DNA from: JAICMB01 sp035295125
GTDB taxonomy: Bacteria; Acidobacteriota; Terriglobia; Bryobacterales; Bryobacteraceae
DNA length: 8,388 nucleotides
Direction: 5' to 3'
Assembly (NCBI GenBank): GCA_035295125.1
Contig: DATGJP010000036.1
Span: 1 to 8,388, forward strand
Within the stretch, counting starts at the first letter, position 1, and each line of letters begins with the position of its first letter. The translations under genes and the position numbers were made by a program. Below, piece by piece: positions 1 to 6,606 of this stretch. The notes under the pieces were generated by a model, which was given only the letters and a program-made list of their open reading frames with translations, was not told the origin of the DNA and searched no databases.

Positions 1-1
1 C

Positions 2-193
2 ACACGTCAGATGGAACTAGCCGCAGCCCGCTCCGACGCGCTTTACAAGAATTTTGCTCCGCCCGCTCCCCCGAAAGAAGCCCCTAAACAGAGCAAGGTA
101 AAACGTGCACCCGCGCCTCCCGTGGCTGCCATACCCCTTCCCTACACGGTAGAAGTTTATAAGGGAGACAAAAAGGAAGAGGACAAGTTCTGA
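2..193 (+). CDS. cpaB: CpaB/RcpC, Tad pilus assembly protein, C-terminal end (partial)
   Basis: The frame is open from the left edge and ends at TGA 191-193, so only the last 63 residues are visible. They form a Pro/Ala/Lys-rich linker (residues roughly 20-44 of the visible part) followed by a short tail, PYTVEVYKGDKKEEDKF. That tail resembles the 'YTVEV.xGxkxxeekF' ending I know from CpaB proteins, which follows the SAF domain. CpaB is a periplasmic protein that partners the CpaC secretin, and the secretin gene follows after 28 bases, as is usual in tad loci. An ATG at 11 lies inside this frame, but I do not take it as a start because the frame runs upstream of it. The SAF domain and signal peptide are outside the window, so the identification rests on the tail and on gene order. 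Confidence 0.75.
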   Translation, partial: TRQMELAAARSDALYKNFAPPAPPKEAPKQSKVKRAPAPPVAAIPLPYTVEVYKGDKKEEDKF

Positions 194-208
194 GCACAAT
201 CCGGGTTC

Positions 209-212
209 GAGG
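209..212 (+). promoter_or_regulatory. Ribosome binding site of cpaC
   Basis: GAGG lies 9 bases before ATG 222, in the short gap after cpaB. It supports ATG 222 over the later in-frame ATG (codon 28), which falls inside the signal peptide. Confidence 0.55.
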
Positions 213-221
213 TTATCGATC

Positions 222-1718
222 ATGAAGATTCGCTCCCGCGTTGGGGAGAAACGAGATGCGCGCACTGCCAGGTACGTACTGTTCCTGTGCGCCGCGTTTA
301 GCATGCTCCTGGTTACAGCTATCGCTCAACCTCAGGAGCAAGCGCCTCCCGCTGCCACGGCACAGACACAAGAGCAAAATGCAGCATCCGCTGCGCCGAC
401 GCAGGGACCCAACGCTGCAGCGCAAGCTCCCGCGCCGTCGGGTGCGGCACCGCTGCGCGTGATGGTTGGAAAATCCATTTTGATCAATACGACTGAGCGG
501 ATTAAACGTGTTTCGGTGACCGATTCCAACATCGCCGATCCGATCGTTGTCGCGCCCACGCAGATCCTGGTCCACGGCCGCTCGGCAGGTGAGGTCTCGC
601 TTCTCATTTGGGATGAACTCGATCGTTCGCGGAGCTTCGATCTGCGCGTCGATGTCGATGTGACCGCATGTGCCGAAGAAGAAAAAGCCGTGTTCCCAGA
701 AGAAGATATTCACGTAACGCCGTCGCGCTCCGCGATTGTGCTCTCGGGTCACGTGACCACGGAGGATGTTGCCAAGCGCGCTGGATTGATCGCGGATGCG
801 TATTCCAAGAATGTGGTGAACGTACTCACCTTCGGGCCAGTGGGAGCGCAGGAGGTTTTGCTTGAAGTGAAGTTTGCGGAAGTTGATCGCACAGCGGCTT
901 TGCAACTGGGCGCCAACTACTTTACTCCTGGAACCGGGCACACAACGGGCACACTCAGCACGGGGCAGTTTGGCGGGTCTACGATTTCCACCAGTTCAAC
1001 CACCACGACCACCAACGGCGGCAGCACCACTACAACGACCGCTCCGACTCCACCCACTGTCAATGTGACCAATCCCCTTAACCTGTTCCTCTTCCGCACG
1101 GACATCAATTTCGGGGTGACGATTCAGGCCCTTCAAGAAAAGAGCCTATTGCAGATTCTGGCTGAGCCGAACCTGATTGCGGTCAACGGAAAGGAAGCCA
1201 GTTTTCTCGCTGGCGGCCAGTTCCCTTTCCCCGTCGTTCAACCCGGACAGGGTTTCACCGCGGTCACCATCTCCTTTAAGGAGTTCGGCGTGAGACTGCA
1301 GTTCACACCGGTGATCATGCCCAACGGCAACATTCACCTGAAAGTTGCTCCTGAAGTCAGCACGCTCGATTTTGCGAATGCGCTGCAGATTTCCGGCTTC
1401 ACTGTTCCCGCGTTGAGCACGCGCAAAGCCGAAACCGAATTTGAATTGCAGGATGGGCAGAGTTTTATCATCGCCGGACTGATCGACAATCGTCTGACCG
1501 ACATTTACAACAAGATCCCGGGCCTGGGCGACATCCCGATATTGGGCAATCTGTTCCGCAGCAAGAGCCTGCAAAAGAGTAATTCGGAGCTGATGGTGCT
1601 GTGCACGGTGCACCGGATTTCACCCAGCACACAAAACCAGACATTGCCGAAGTATCCCGAGAAGTGGCTGGAAAACGATAAGTTTGACCCGAAACCCAAG
1701 GGACAGGGGAGCAAATGA
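222..1718 (+). CDS. cpaC: CpaC/RcpA, Tad pilus outer-membrane secretin
   Basis: Encodes 498 residues. The secretin multimerises into the outer-membrane channel through which the Flp pilus leaves the cell. Residues 1-35 form a signal peptide: a basic n-region, a hydrophobic core at 18-34, and a likely signal peptidase I site after AIA (35). An Ala/Gln/Pro-rich linker spans 36-76. Residues 78-147 match the pilus secretin N-terminal domain (VGKSILINT, then IVVAPTQILVHG). Residues 155-206 are BON-like (IVLSGHV, then VVNVLTF). Residues 211-235 begin the secretin domain (EVLLEVKFAEVDR). A Ser/Thr/Gly-rich insert (251-283) interrupts it before the core at 298-468, which contains ILAEPNLIAVNG, the Gly-Gly-Gln-Phe-Pro-Phe-Pro gate region, and IPGLGDIPILGNLFRS. 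The usual Thr-Pro near the end of the core is Thr-Val-His-Arg here. A hydrophilic 30-residue tail follows. The length is normal for the family, and the stop overlaps a mini-ORF start (ATGA). Confidence 0.96.
   Translation: MKIRSRVGEKRDARTARYVLFLCAAFSMLLVTAIAQPQEQAPPAATAQTQEQNAASAAPTQGPNAAAQAPAPSGAAPLRVMVGKSILINTTERIKRVSVTDSNIADPIVVAPTQILVHGRSAGEVSLLIWDELDRSRSFDLRVDVDVTACAEEEKAVFPEEDIHVTPSRSAIVLSGHVTTEDVAKRAGLIADAYSKNVVNVLTFGPVGAQEVLLEVKFAEVDRTAALQLGANYFTPGTGHTTGTLSTGQFGGSTISTSSTTTTTNGGSTTTTTAPTPPTVNVTNPLNLFLFRTDINFGVTIQALQEKSLLQILAEPNLIAVNGKEASFLAGGQFPFPVVQPGQGFTAVTISFKEFGVRLQFTPVIMPNGNIHLKVAPEVSTLDFANALQISGFTVPALSTRKAETEFELQDGQSFIIAGLIDNRLTDIYNKIPGLGDIPILGNLFRSKSLQKSNSELMVLCTVHRISPSTQNQTLPKYPEKWLENDKFDPKPKGQGSK
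978..1040 (+). repeat. Thr/Ser/Gly low-complexity insert in cpaC
   Basis: Codons 253-273 of cpaC are mostly ACN threonine codons broken by Asn-Gly-Gly-Ser: two runs of five threonines separated by four residues. The run sits between the first strand block of the secretin domain and its conserved core. This is probably a surface or periplasm-exposed loop whose codon-level repetitiveness would let its length vary between strains. The length variation is inference; the repetition is visible. Confidence 0.6.
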
Positions 1719-1792
1719 GCGAACGCTTCACATTCGCGCCATCTGCTTGGGTGCCGCAATCGTACTTACGATGTGGGAATAGGTATGCCTGA
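1715..1792 (+). other. 25-codon mini-ORF bridging cpaC and cpaE
   Basis: The ATG at 1715 overlaps the cpaC stop (ATGA) and is preceded by an AGGGGAG run (1705-1711), close but usable as a ribosome binding site. The frame reads MSERFTFAPSAWVPQ and on to TGA 1790-1792, so its stop falls just past the cpaE ATG at 1785. This geometry would let ribosomes finishing cpaC continue and reinitiate at cpaE. The peptide itself resembles nothing I know. In another frame the same DNA reads RTLHIRAICLGAAIVLTMWE and stops at 1780-1782. That looks like a signal-peptide core without a start codon, so the segment could instead be the remnant of a lost gene. Neither reading is proven. Confidence 0.25.
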
Positions 1793-2957
1793 GCTCTCGG
1801 TAGTCATAGTCGCGCCGGATAGCGAGCAGCGCGCAGTTCTCCAGGTTCTGGTCGACGGCACGAGCGTTGCCCAGGTCGTGGAGAAGTGTGCGAGCTTCCC
1901 ACTGGGAGCAACGGAACCGGTAATGCGGCGGATTCAGAGCGCGAATGCTGACGTCGTTCTGGTCGATATCCCCAGCGATAATCCGAATCATGCGCTGGCC
2001 TCCATTGAACTGATTCACTCTGAACTACCCGAGACGCCTGTGTTCGCGATCGGCACACTCTCGCAGCCGCACGTCATTGTTAATGCCATGCGCGCAGGGG
2101 CACGCGAGTTTGTCGAACGTCCGCCCAAGACTACCGATCTGCTCGAAGCGTTCGTTCGTCTCACAACCTCTCAGCGGAAAACGCGGCGCCAGGAGAATCG
2201 AGGGAAAATCTTCGCGGTCTTGAATGCCAAAGGGGGAAGCGGATCCACCACAGTCGCGGTGAACCTGGCTTTGGCCCTGCAATCGGCCCACGGCCATACC
2301 GCCTTGGTCGATATGGCCGCGCTCGGGCACTGCGCTCTGCATCTCAACCTCAAGCCCGTTTTCACATTGAATGACGCGATTCGCAACCTGCACCGTCTCG
2401 ACAGTTCGCTGCTGGAAAGCTTTATGACGCGGCAGTCGGGAGGATTGCAGGTGCTGGCCGGACCCAGCGCGCCGATCGGAGCCGAACCGTCCACGGCAGA
2501 GTTTGCCCGGCTTTTTGATCTCCTGGCGGGCCACTTCGCCTATGTCGTCGTCGATGTTTCTACGCGCATGGACGGCACCACGCGCCTAACCGCCAATCTC
2601 GCGCAGACGGTGCTGATGATCGCGCATACCGATGTTGCATCGTTGTGGAGCGCGGCGCGAGTTCAGCAATTTCTGAGTGAAGGCGGCAACCGGGAGAAGA
2701 TTTACCTCGTACTCAATCGCTTTCGCAAGATTCCCGGTTTCACCGAAGCGGACGCCGAGGCCGCGGCCGGCGCGAAGTTAATGTGGACCATCCCCAATCA
2801 TTATTTCGCGGTATCTACCGCCATCGATCGGGGCGTACCCCTGTTGCAGCAGAGCCACACCGAGATCGCTCGCTGCTTCACGGGATTGGCCGCGCGCATG
2901 ACGGAAAACGATCTCGACGTGAAGCGAAAAGCGTGGTCGCTGTTCAAGTCGGTTTAG
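1785..2957 (+). CDS. cpaE: CpaE/TadZ, Tad pilus localisation ATPase
   Basis: Encodes 390 residues from ATG 1785. GTG 1773 would add four residues, but the MPELSVVIVAPD start fits the first receiver strand better, and GGGA (1775-1778) sits 6 bases upstream of the ATG. TadZ/CpaE proteins mark the cell pole and recruit the pilus machine. Residues 1-125 form a receiver-like fold: VVLVDIP, with Asp61 in the phospho-site position, and AMRAGAREFVERPP, where the conserved lysine before the last proline is lost. This points to a pseudo-receiver. Residues 140-375 are a ParA/MinD-type ATPase. The Walker A loop is KGGSGSTT (149-156), keeping the signature Lys149 but with Ser154 in place of the P-loop lysine. 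ALVDMAAL follows, then VVVDVSTRMD as Walker B (Asp257). Altered Walker A loops are known in this family. The gene lies between secretin and motor genes, in the normal place. Confidence 0.93.
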   Translation: MPELSVVIVAPDSEQRAVLQVLVDGTSVAQVVEKCASFPLGATEPVMRRIQSANADVVLVDIPSDNPNHALASIELIHSELPETPVFAIGTLSQPHVIVNAMRAGAREFVERPPKTTDLLEAFVRLTTSQRKTRRQENRGKIFAVLNAKGGSGSTTVAVNLALALQSAHGHTALVDMAALGHCALHLNLKPVFTLNDAIRNLHRLDSSLLESFMTRQSGGLQVLAGPSAPIGAEPSTAEFARLFDLLAGHFAYVVVDVSTRMDGTTRLTANLAQTVLMIAHTDVASLWSAARVQQFLSEGGNREKIYLVLNRFRKIPGFTEADAEAAAGAKLMWTIPNHYFAVSTAIDRGVPLLQQSHTEIARCFTGLAARMTENDLDVKRKAWSLFKSV

Positions 2958-2963
2958 GTAGTC

Positions 2964-2966
2964 AGG
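2964..2966 (+). promoter_or_regulatory. Ribosome binding site of cpaF/tadA
   Basis: AGG within CAGGTAGAG lies 7 bases before ATG 2974, in the 16-base gap after the cpaE stop. This is consistent with continued translation of one transcript. Confidence 0.45.
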
Positions 2967-2973
2967 TAGAGTT

Positions 2974-4272
2974 ATGGCGAATTTGCAGTCCTTCGAGAAG
3001 ACCGAGTACCAGCAGGTAAAAGCCGATCTACATCGCAAGATCCTGGATCGGCTCGACCTCGAAAAGCTGGGACGGACCGAGAGCGACACGGCCCGCGATG
3101 AGGTCCTGGTCCTCATCCGCAACACCGTCAACAGCGAAGCCGTTCCCCTCAGCTTCGTTGAACGTGAAAGTCTCGCTCGTGAAATTCTCGATGAAATCTT
3201 CGGCTTGGGGCCGCTCGAGCCGCTGCTCAAAGATCCCACCGTCTCCGACATTCTTGTAAACCGGTTCAATAAAGTGTACGTGGAGCGCGGGGGCAAAATC
3301 GAACTCATGCCGGGCATGAGCTTTAAAGACGATGCTCACCTGATGCAGATCATCGATCGCATTGTCTCGCGGGTTGGACGGCGCGTGGATGAGTCTTCGC
3401 CCATGGTCGATGCCCGTCTCGCCGACGGCTCGCGCGTGAACGCCATCATTCCACCGCTGGCCATCGACGGGCCCTGTCTCTCGATCCGCCGTTTCGGGCG
3501 AGATCCGCTGACTGCGCGGAACATGATCGAGAACAAAACCCTCACCGAACCCATGCTGGAATTGCTTTCCGCCATGGTGAAGGGCCGTCTCAACCTTCTC
3601 GTTTCCGGCGGAACCGGCGCCGGCAAAACGACGTTGCTGAATGTCCTATCAGGCTATATTCCGAACTCCGAGCGAATCGTAACCATCGAAGACGCCGCCG
3701 AACTTCAACTGAAGCAGGAGCACGTGGTGCGTCTAGAGACTCGCCCGCCTAACATTGAAGGCAAGGGCGCGGTGCGGCAGCGGCAACTCGTCATCAACAG
3801 CCTCCGTATGCGCCCCGACCGCATCGTGGTGGGCGAGGTGCGCGGTGAGGAAGCTTTCGACATGTTGCAGGCCATGAACACCGGTCACGAGGGATCGTTG
3901 ACCACGGTTCACGCCAACACTCCGCGCGACGCTCTCGCCCGCCTGGAGAGCATGCTTTCGATGGCCAACTTGAATCTGCCTGAAACTGCGATGCGCCATC
4001 AAATCGCTTCGGCGATCCACGCTGTCGTGCAGATCGCGCGACTTTCTGACGGAACCCGAAAAGTTATTTCCATCTCTGAAGTCACTGGAATGGACCACGA
4101 ACTCATTGGATTGCAAGACATTTTCACATTCGAGCGCACCGGCATTGACGAAAGCGGCCGGGTTCGCGGCGCCTTCCGGGCTAGCGGTGAAAGGCCCAAG
4201 TTTGCCGAACGTCTCGCCACGGGTGGGTGCAGGCTGCGCCCGGCGTTGTTTGAGTCCTCGATGGAGGTTTAA
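2974..4272 (+). CDS. tadA: CpaF/TadA, Tad pilus motor ATPase (type II/IV secretion E family)
   Basis: Encodes 432 residues, normal for the family. This cytoplasmic hexameric ATPase powers Flp pilus extension (and, in Caulobacter, retraction) by acting on the TadB/TadC platform. Residues 15-75 form the helical N-terminal part. Residues 76-175 are the N-terminal sensor domain, with FGLGPLEPLLKDPTVSDI, then VDARLADGSRVNAIIPPLAI and SIRRF. The RecA-like domain shows Walker A SGGTGAGKTT (211-220, Lys218), an Asp box TIEDAAELQL (237-246), Walker B RIVVGEVRGEEA (283-294, Glu288) and the His box GHEGSLTTVHANTP (304-317, His305 and His313). MRHQIASAIHAVVQIARL and ISEVTGM follow. All catalytic residues are present, so the enzyme should be active. 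The last 30 residues are less conserved. The gene lies 16 bases after cpaE and 18 before tadB. Confidence 0.97.
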   Translation: MANLQSFEKTEYQQVKADLHRKILDRLDLEKLGRTESDTARDEVLVLIRNTVNSEAVPLSFVERESLAREILDEIFGLGPLEPLLKDPTVSDILVNRFNKVYVERGGKIELMPGMSFKDDAHLMQIIDRIVSRVGRRVDESSPMVDARLADGSRVNAIIPPLAIDGPCLSIRRFGRDPLTARNMIENKTLTEPMLELLSAMVKGRLNLLVSGGTGAGKTTLLNVLSGYIPNSERIVTIEDAAELQLKQEHVVRLETRPPNIEGKGAVRQRQLVINSLRMRPDRIVVGEVRGEEAFDMLQAMNTGHEGSLTTVHANTPRDALARLESMLSMANLNLPETAMRHQIASAIHAVVQIARLSDGTRKVISISEVTGMDHELIGLQDIFTFERTGIDESGRVRGAFRASGERPKFAERLATGGCRLRPALFESSMEV

Positions 4273-4290
4273 GATTTTCGGTAGCCCAGT

Positions 4291-5271
4291 ATGGTTTGGA
4301 TGATCACGGTCGGCGTCTTTGCGCTGGTGGCTGTGGCCGCTTTCGCCGTCGGCTCTTTTCTCGACGAGCGTAGCGCCCAGGCTCGCCTGTTGCGAGAACG
4401 GCTCGCGACCGTCCAAAAAGAAGGCGACCTCAACGAAGAACTGGAACTAGTCCGCGACGAGAAACTCAGCGAATTCTCGGCCCTCGACAGTCTCTTGCGC
4501 CGTTCTGAGCGCATGGAGGAGTTCCAGAGCTTTCTCGCGCAGGCGGATCTGAATGTCCGCGCCGGAAGTCTCCTCATAGGTTGCGTGGCTAGTTCCATTC
4601 TTGGTGGATTTGTCGGCTGGCTGGTTGCGCGTAGTCTTCCTCCAAATCAGGCGTTGCTGTTCCTCATGCTCGGAGTCGTGGTGGGCGCGATTCTTCCCTA
4701 CTCGTATGCTTCGTACCGTCGCACCAAACGGTTCCAGCGGTTCGAAGAACTGTTCCCCGACGCCATCGACACGTTGGCCCGCGCGGTTCGGGCAGGCCAC
4801 GCCTTTACCACGGCTCTGGAATTGATCGCCGGCGAAATCGCCGAGCCGATCGCCTCCGAATTTCGCAAGCTTTTCGAGGAGCAGAAATTCGGTTTACCGG
4901 TTCGCGATGCCCTGTTGAATCTGGTCGAGCGCGTTCCCCTGGTGGACGTGAAATTTTTCGTGACCGCCGTCATGTTGCAGCGTGAAACGGGCGGCAACCT
5001 TGCGGAGATCCTCGACAATCTTTCCTACGTGATTCGCGAACGCTTCAAGATCATGCGCCAGGTGCGGGTTTATACGGCGCAGGGCCGCCTGACCATGGTG
5101 CTGTTGATGGGCTTGCCGCCTCTGATCGTAGTGATCATGCTTAGCACCAGCCCGGCGTTCATCCGGCCGCTCTTCGCAGATCCCATCGGACACACGTTAA
5201 TCGTGGTGGGAATTGCTTTGCAGACGATCGGCTATTTCGTGATTCGCAAGATTATTCAGATTCAGGTTTGA
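4291..5271 (+). CDS. tadB: TadB, Tad pilus inner-membrane platform protein
   Basis: Encodes 326 residues. TadB and TadC together form the inner-membrane platform that CpaF acts on during pilin addition. Membrane segments are visible at about 4-22, 93-112, 118-138, 266-285 and 301-316. A charged region (25-80), rich in Glu/Arg, lies between the first two and is probably a cytoplasmic coil. The T2SS-F domain spans about 155-282. Its typical features are FPDAIDTLARAVRAGHAF, near the start, and later RETGGNLAEILDNLSYVIRER. The start at ATG 4291 has only a weak upstream GGTAG. ATG 4300, three codons on, is a possible alternative that would leave the first membrane segment largely intact. The first gene boundary (18 bases after tadA) and the 3-base gap to tadC suggest translational coupling. 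Confidence 0.95.
   Translation: MVWMITVGVFALVAVAAFAVGSFLDERSAQARLLRERLATVQKEGDLNEELELVRDEKLSEFSALDSLLRRSERMEEFQSFLAQADLNVRAGSLLIGCVASSILGGFVGWLVARSLPPNQALLFLMLGVVVGAILPYSYASYRRTKRFQRFEELFPDAIDTLARAVRAGHAFTTALELIAGEIAEPIASEFRKLFEEQKFGLPVRDALLNLVERVPLVDVKFFVTAVMLQRETGGNLAEILDNLSYVIRERFKIMRQVRVYTAQGRLTMVLLMGLPPLIVVIMLSTSPAFIRPLFADPIGHTLIVVGIALQTIGYFVIRKIIQIQV
5264..5266 (+). promoter_or_regulatory. Ribosome binding site of tadC, inside the tadB end
   Basis: AGG in TTCAGGTTTGATG lies 8 bases before ATG 5275 and within the last codons of tadB. Another ATG at 5271 is out of frame with tadC, which supports 5275 as the start. Confidence 0.4.
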
Positions 5272-5274
5272 TGT

Positions 5275-6174
5275 ATGGCGCTTGTGCTCACCATTATCGT
5301 TTTCCTGACCATCGCGCTGGCGGTGTTTGCCTTCGGTGCAGCTGCCTACGCGCCTTCGTCCGTATTAGGCGCACGTCTGCGGGCGTTAGGGTGGCAGCGG
5401 GCCCAGGTTCAGGAAAAACCGGCCTTCCGTGAGCGGGTAGAGCAGGCGCTCGATCCCTTAAGCCGCGCCATCCCGCTTTCCCCGAGCGAAGTCTCGAAGG
5501 CCCGTGCCTGGTTGATACAGGCGGGCTATCGTGATCCCCGCCATCTCACAATCTATGTTGGCAGCCGTCTCGCCTCGGCTTTTTTCTTCTTTGGCCTGGC
5601 AGTCGCTGCAAGCGGCTTCACCAGCCCCTACCTTCTGCTTGCAGCCATGGGGTTCGGTTTTCTGCTGCCGCGAGTCATCCTGAAGCGCATGATCGCCGCC
5701 CGGCAACATCGGATTAAGATTGGACTGCCGGACGCCCTCGATCTCACCGTGATCTGCGTCGAGGCCGGCCTGGCCCTGGATCAGGCCATGATGCGCGTTG
5801 GCCAGGACCTGCAGCATGCCCACCGCGAACTCAGCGATGAATTCCACTTGGTGAACCTGGAGATGCGCGCCGGCAAACCGCGCGCCGAGGCTTTGCGCAA
5901 CCTCGTCGACCGCACGGGCGTAGACGATATTCGTTCGCTCGTCGGTACCCTGATTCAGACCGACCGCTTTGGAACCAGCGTCGCCCAGGCTTTACGCGTG
6001 CATTCCGACTCCCTCCGCACCGAGCGCCGTCAACGGGCGGAAGAACAGGCTGCTAAAACGACTATTAAAATGGTCATCCCCCTCGTTTTATTCGTCCTCC
6101 CCTCGATTATTTTTGTCACCCTAGGGCCGGCTGTCATTTCGCTGATTCGGACCTTAATGCCAGAGGCGCACTAA
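5275..6174 (+). CDS. tadC: TadC, Tad pilus inner-membrane platform protein
   Basis: Encodes 299 residues, starting 3 bases after the tadB stop. It is a paralogue of TadB and pairs with it in the platform complex. Membrane segments are visible at about 3-22, 96-114, 117-135 and 265-289. The T2SS-F domain spans about 150-285. It opens with LPDALDLTVICVEAGLALDQAM, whose paired Leu-Pro-Asp and Glu-Ala-Gly are typical of TadC, and continues with FHLVNLEMRAGKPRAEALRNL, then DDIRSLVGTLIQTDRFGTSVAQALR, and ERRQRAEEQAAKTTIKMVIPLVLFVLPSI before the last membrane segment. The hydrophilic stretch at 36-90 (WQRAQVQEKPAFRERVEQ) is a cytoplasmic helix region. The length fits the family. It is the last core tad gene here, but no terminator follows and the next gene starts 39 bases on. 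Confidence 0.95.
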   Translation: MALVLTIIVFLTIALAVFAFGAAAYAPSSVLGARLRALGWQRAQVQEKPAFRERVEQALDPLSRAIPLSPSEVSKARAWLIQAGYRDPRHLTIYVGSRLASAFFFFGLAVAASGFTSPYLLLAAMGFGFLLPRVILKRMIAARQHRIKIGLPDALDLTVICVEAGLALDQAMMRVGQDLQHAHRELSDEFHLVNLEMRAGKPRAEALRNLVDRTGVDDIRSLVGTLIQTDRFGTSVAQALRVHSDSLRTERRQRAEEQAAKTTIKMVIPLVLFVLPSIIFVTLGPAVISLIRTLMPEAH

Positions 6175-6200
6175 AAACAATCTGTCCCGCGGGTGAATCC

Positions 6201-6205
6201 AGGAG
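6201..6205 (+). promoter_or_regulatory. Ribosome binding site that decides the DUF192 start
   Basis: AGGAG lies 8 bases before TTG 6214 and inside the reading frame that would start at GTG 6193. It is the strongest ribosome binding site in this gap and favours TTG 6214. GTG 6193 has no such motif upstream of it. Confidence 0.5.
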
Positions 6206-6213
6206 TTAAGATA

Positions 6214-6606
6214 TTGGCACCGAGTTCCACCGGTTACGCGTTCAATCGTACCCGCCGCGCCTATCTGGCCACACACTTGTCCGTTGCCGGTACCCACTGG
6301 TCCCGCTTTCGTGGCCTGATGTGTACCGACGCCGCCAAGTTTCGCGCTGGTGATGGTTTATGGATCGTGCCGTGCCGTGGAATTCACACGTTCGCCATGA
6401 ACTTCCCGATTGATGCCCTATATCTCACCGCCGACAAGACTGTCGTGCACGTGGCAGAGGGGCTGAAGCCATGGCGCTTGGCTCGGGTGAGCCTGAAAGC
6501 CGTCTCGGTGCTGGAGTTGCCAAGTGAAACGGTGAAGGCCAGCGGAACACGAGTAGGAGACAGCATCGAGATCGCGATGGGAGAGGCGCCGGAACAGCGA
6601 GGATGA
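6214..6606 (+). CDS. DUF192 family protein
   Basis: Encodes 130 residues from TTG 6214, or 137 from GTG 6193. I prefer TTG because AGGAG is placed 8 bases before it. The protein matches the DUF192 fold over most of its length, with AGTHWSRFRGLM near the start (the family's 'GLM' turn), HTFAMNFPIDALYL in the middle (the family's 'mxnxxxpLDxxF' motif), VVHVAEGLKPW, and VLELPSETVKASGTRVGDSIEI at the end (the family's 'vLElpaG' and 'GD' motifs). The function of DUF192 is not established. Many members carry a signal peptide or lipobox. This one has no hydrophobic N-terminus and should stay in the cytoplasm. It lies 39 bases after tadC and its TGA overlaps the next ATG, so it is probably in the pilus transcript. 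Any role in piliation is inference from position only. Confidence 0.85.
   Translation: MAPSSTGYAFNRTRRAYLATHLSVAGTHWSRFRGLMCTDAAKFRAGDGLWIVPCRGIHTFAMNFPIDALYLTADKTVVHVAEGLKPWRLARVSLKAVSVLELPSETVKASGTRVGDSIEIAMGEAPEQRG

Noticed and set aside
11..193. Stand-alone 60-residue protein from ATG 11
   Set aside because: The frame is open upstream to the window edge, and the sequence matches the tail of CpaB.
213..941. Minus-strand open frame of 242 codons opposite cpaC
   Set aside because: Antisense to a well-supported secretin gene. The protein is Arg/Cys-rich with no recognisable motif.
6186..6193. CCCGCGGG palindrome after tadC as a terminator
   Set aside because: It has only 4-base arms, no loop and no T-run. 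The next ribosome binding site follows within 10 bases.
6193..6213. GTG 6193 as the DUF192 start
   Set aside because: The AGGAG motif would lie inside the gene, while TTG 6214 is correctly spaced from it. The added seven residues are outside the domain. It is kept as an alternative.
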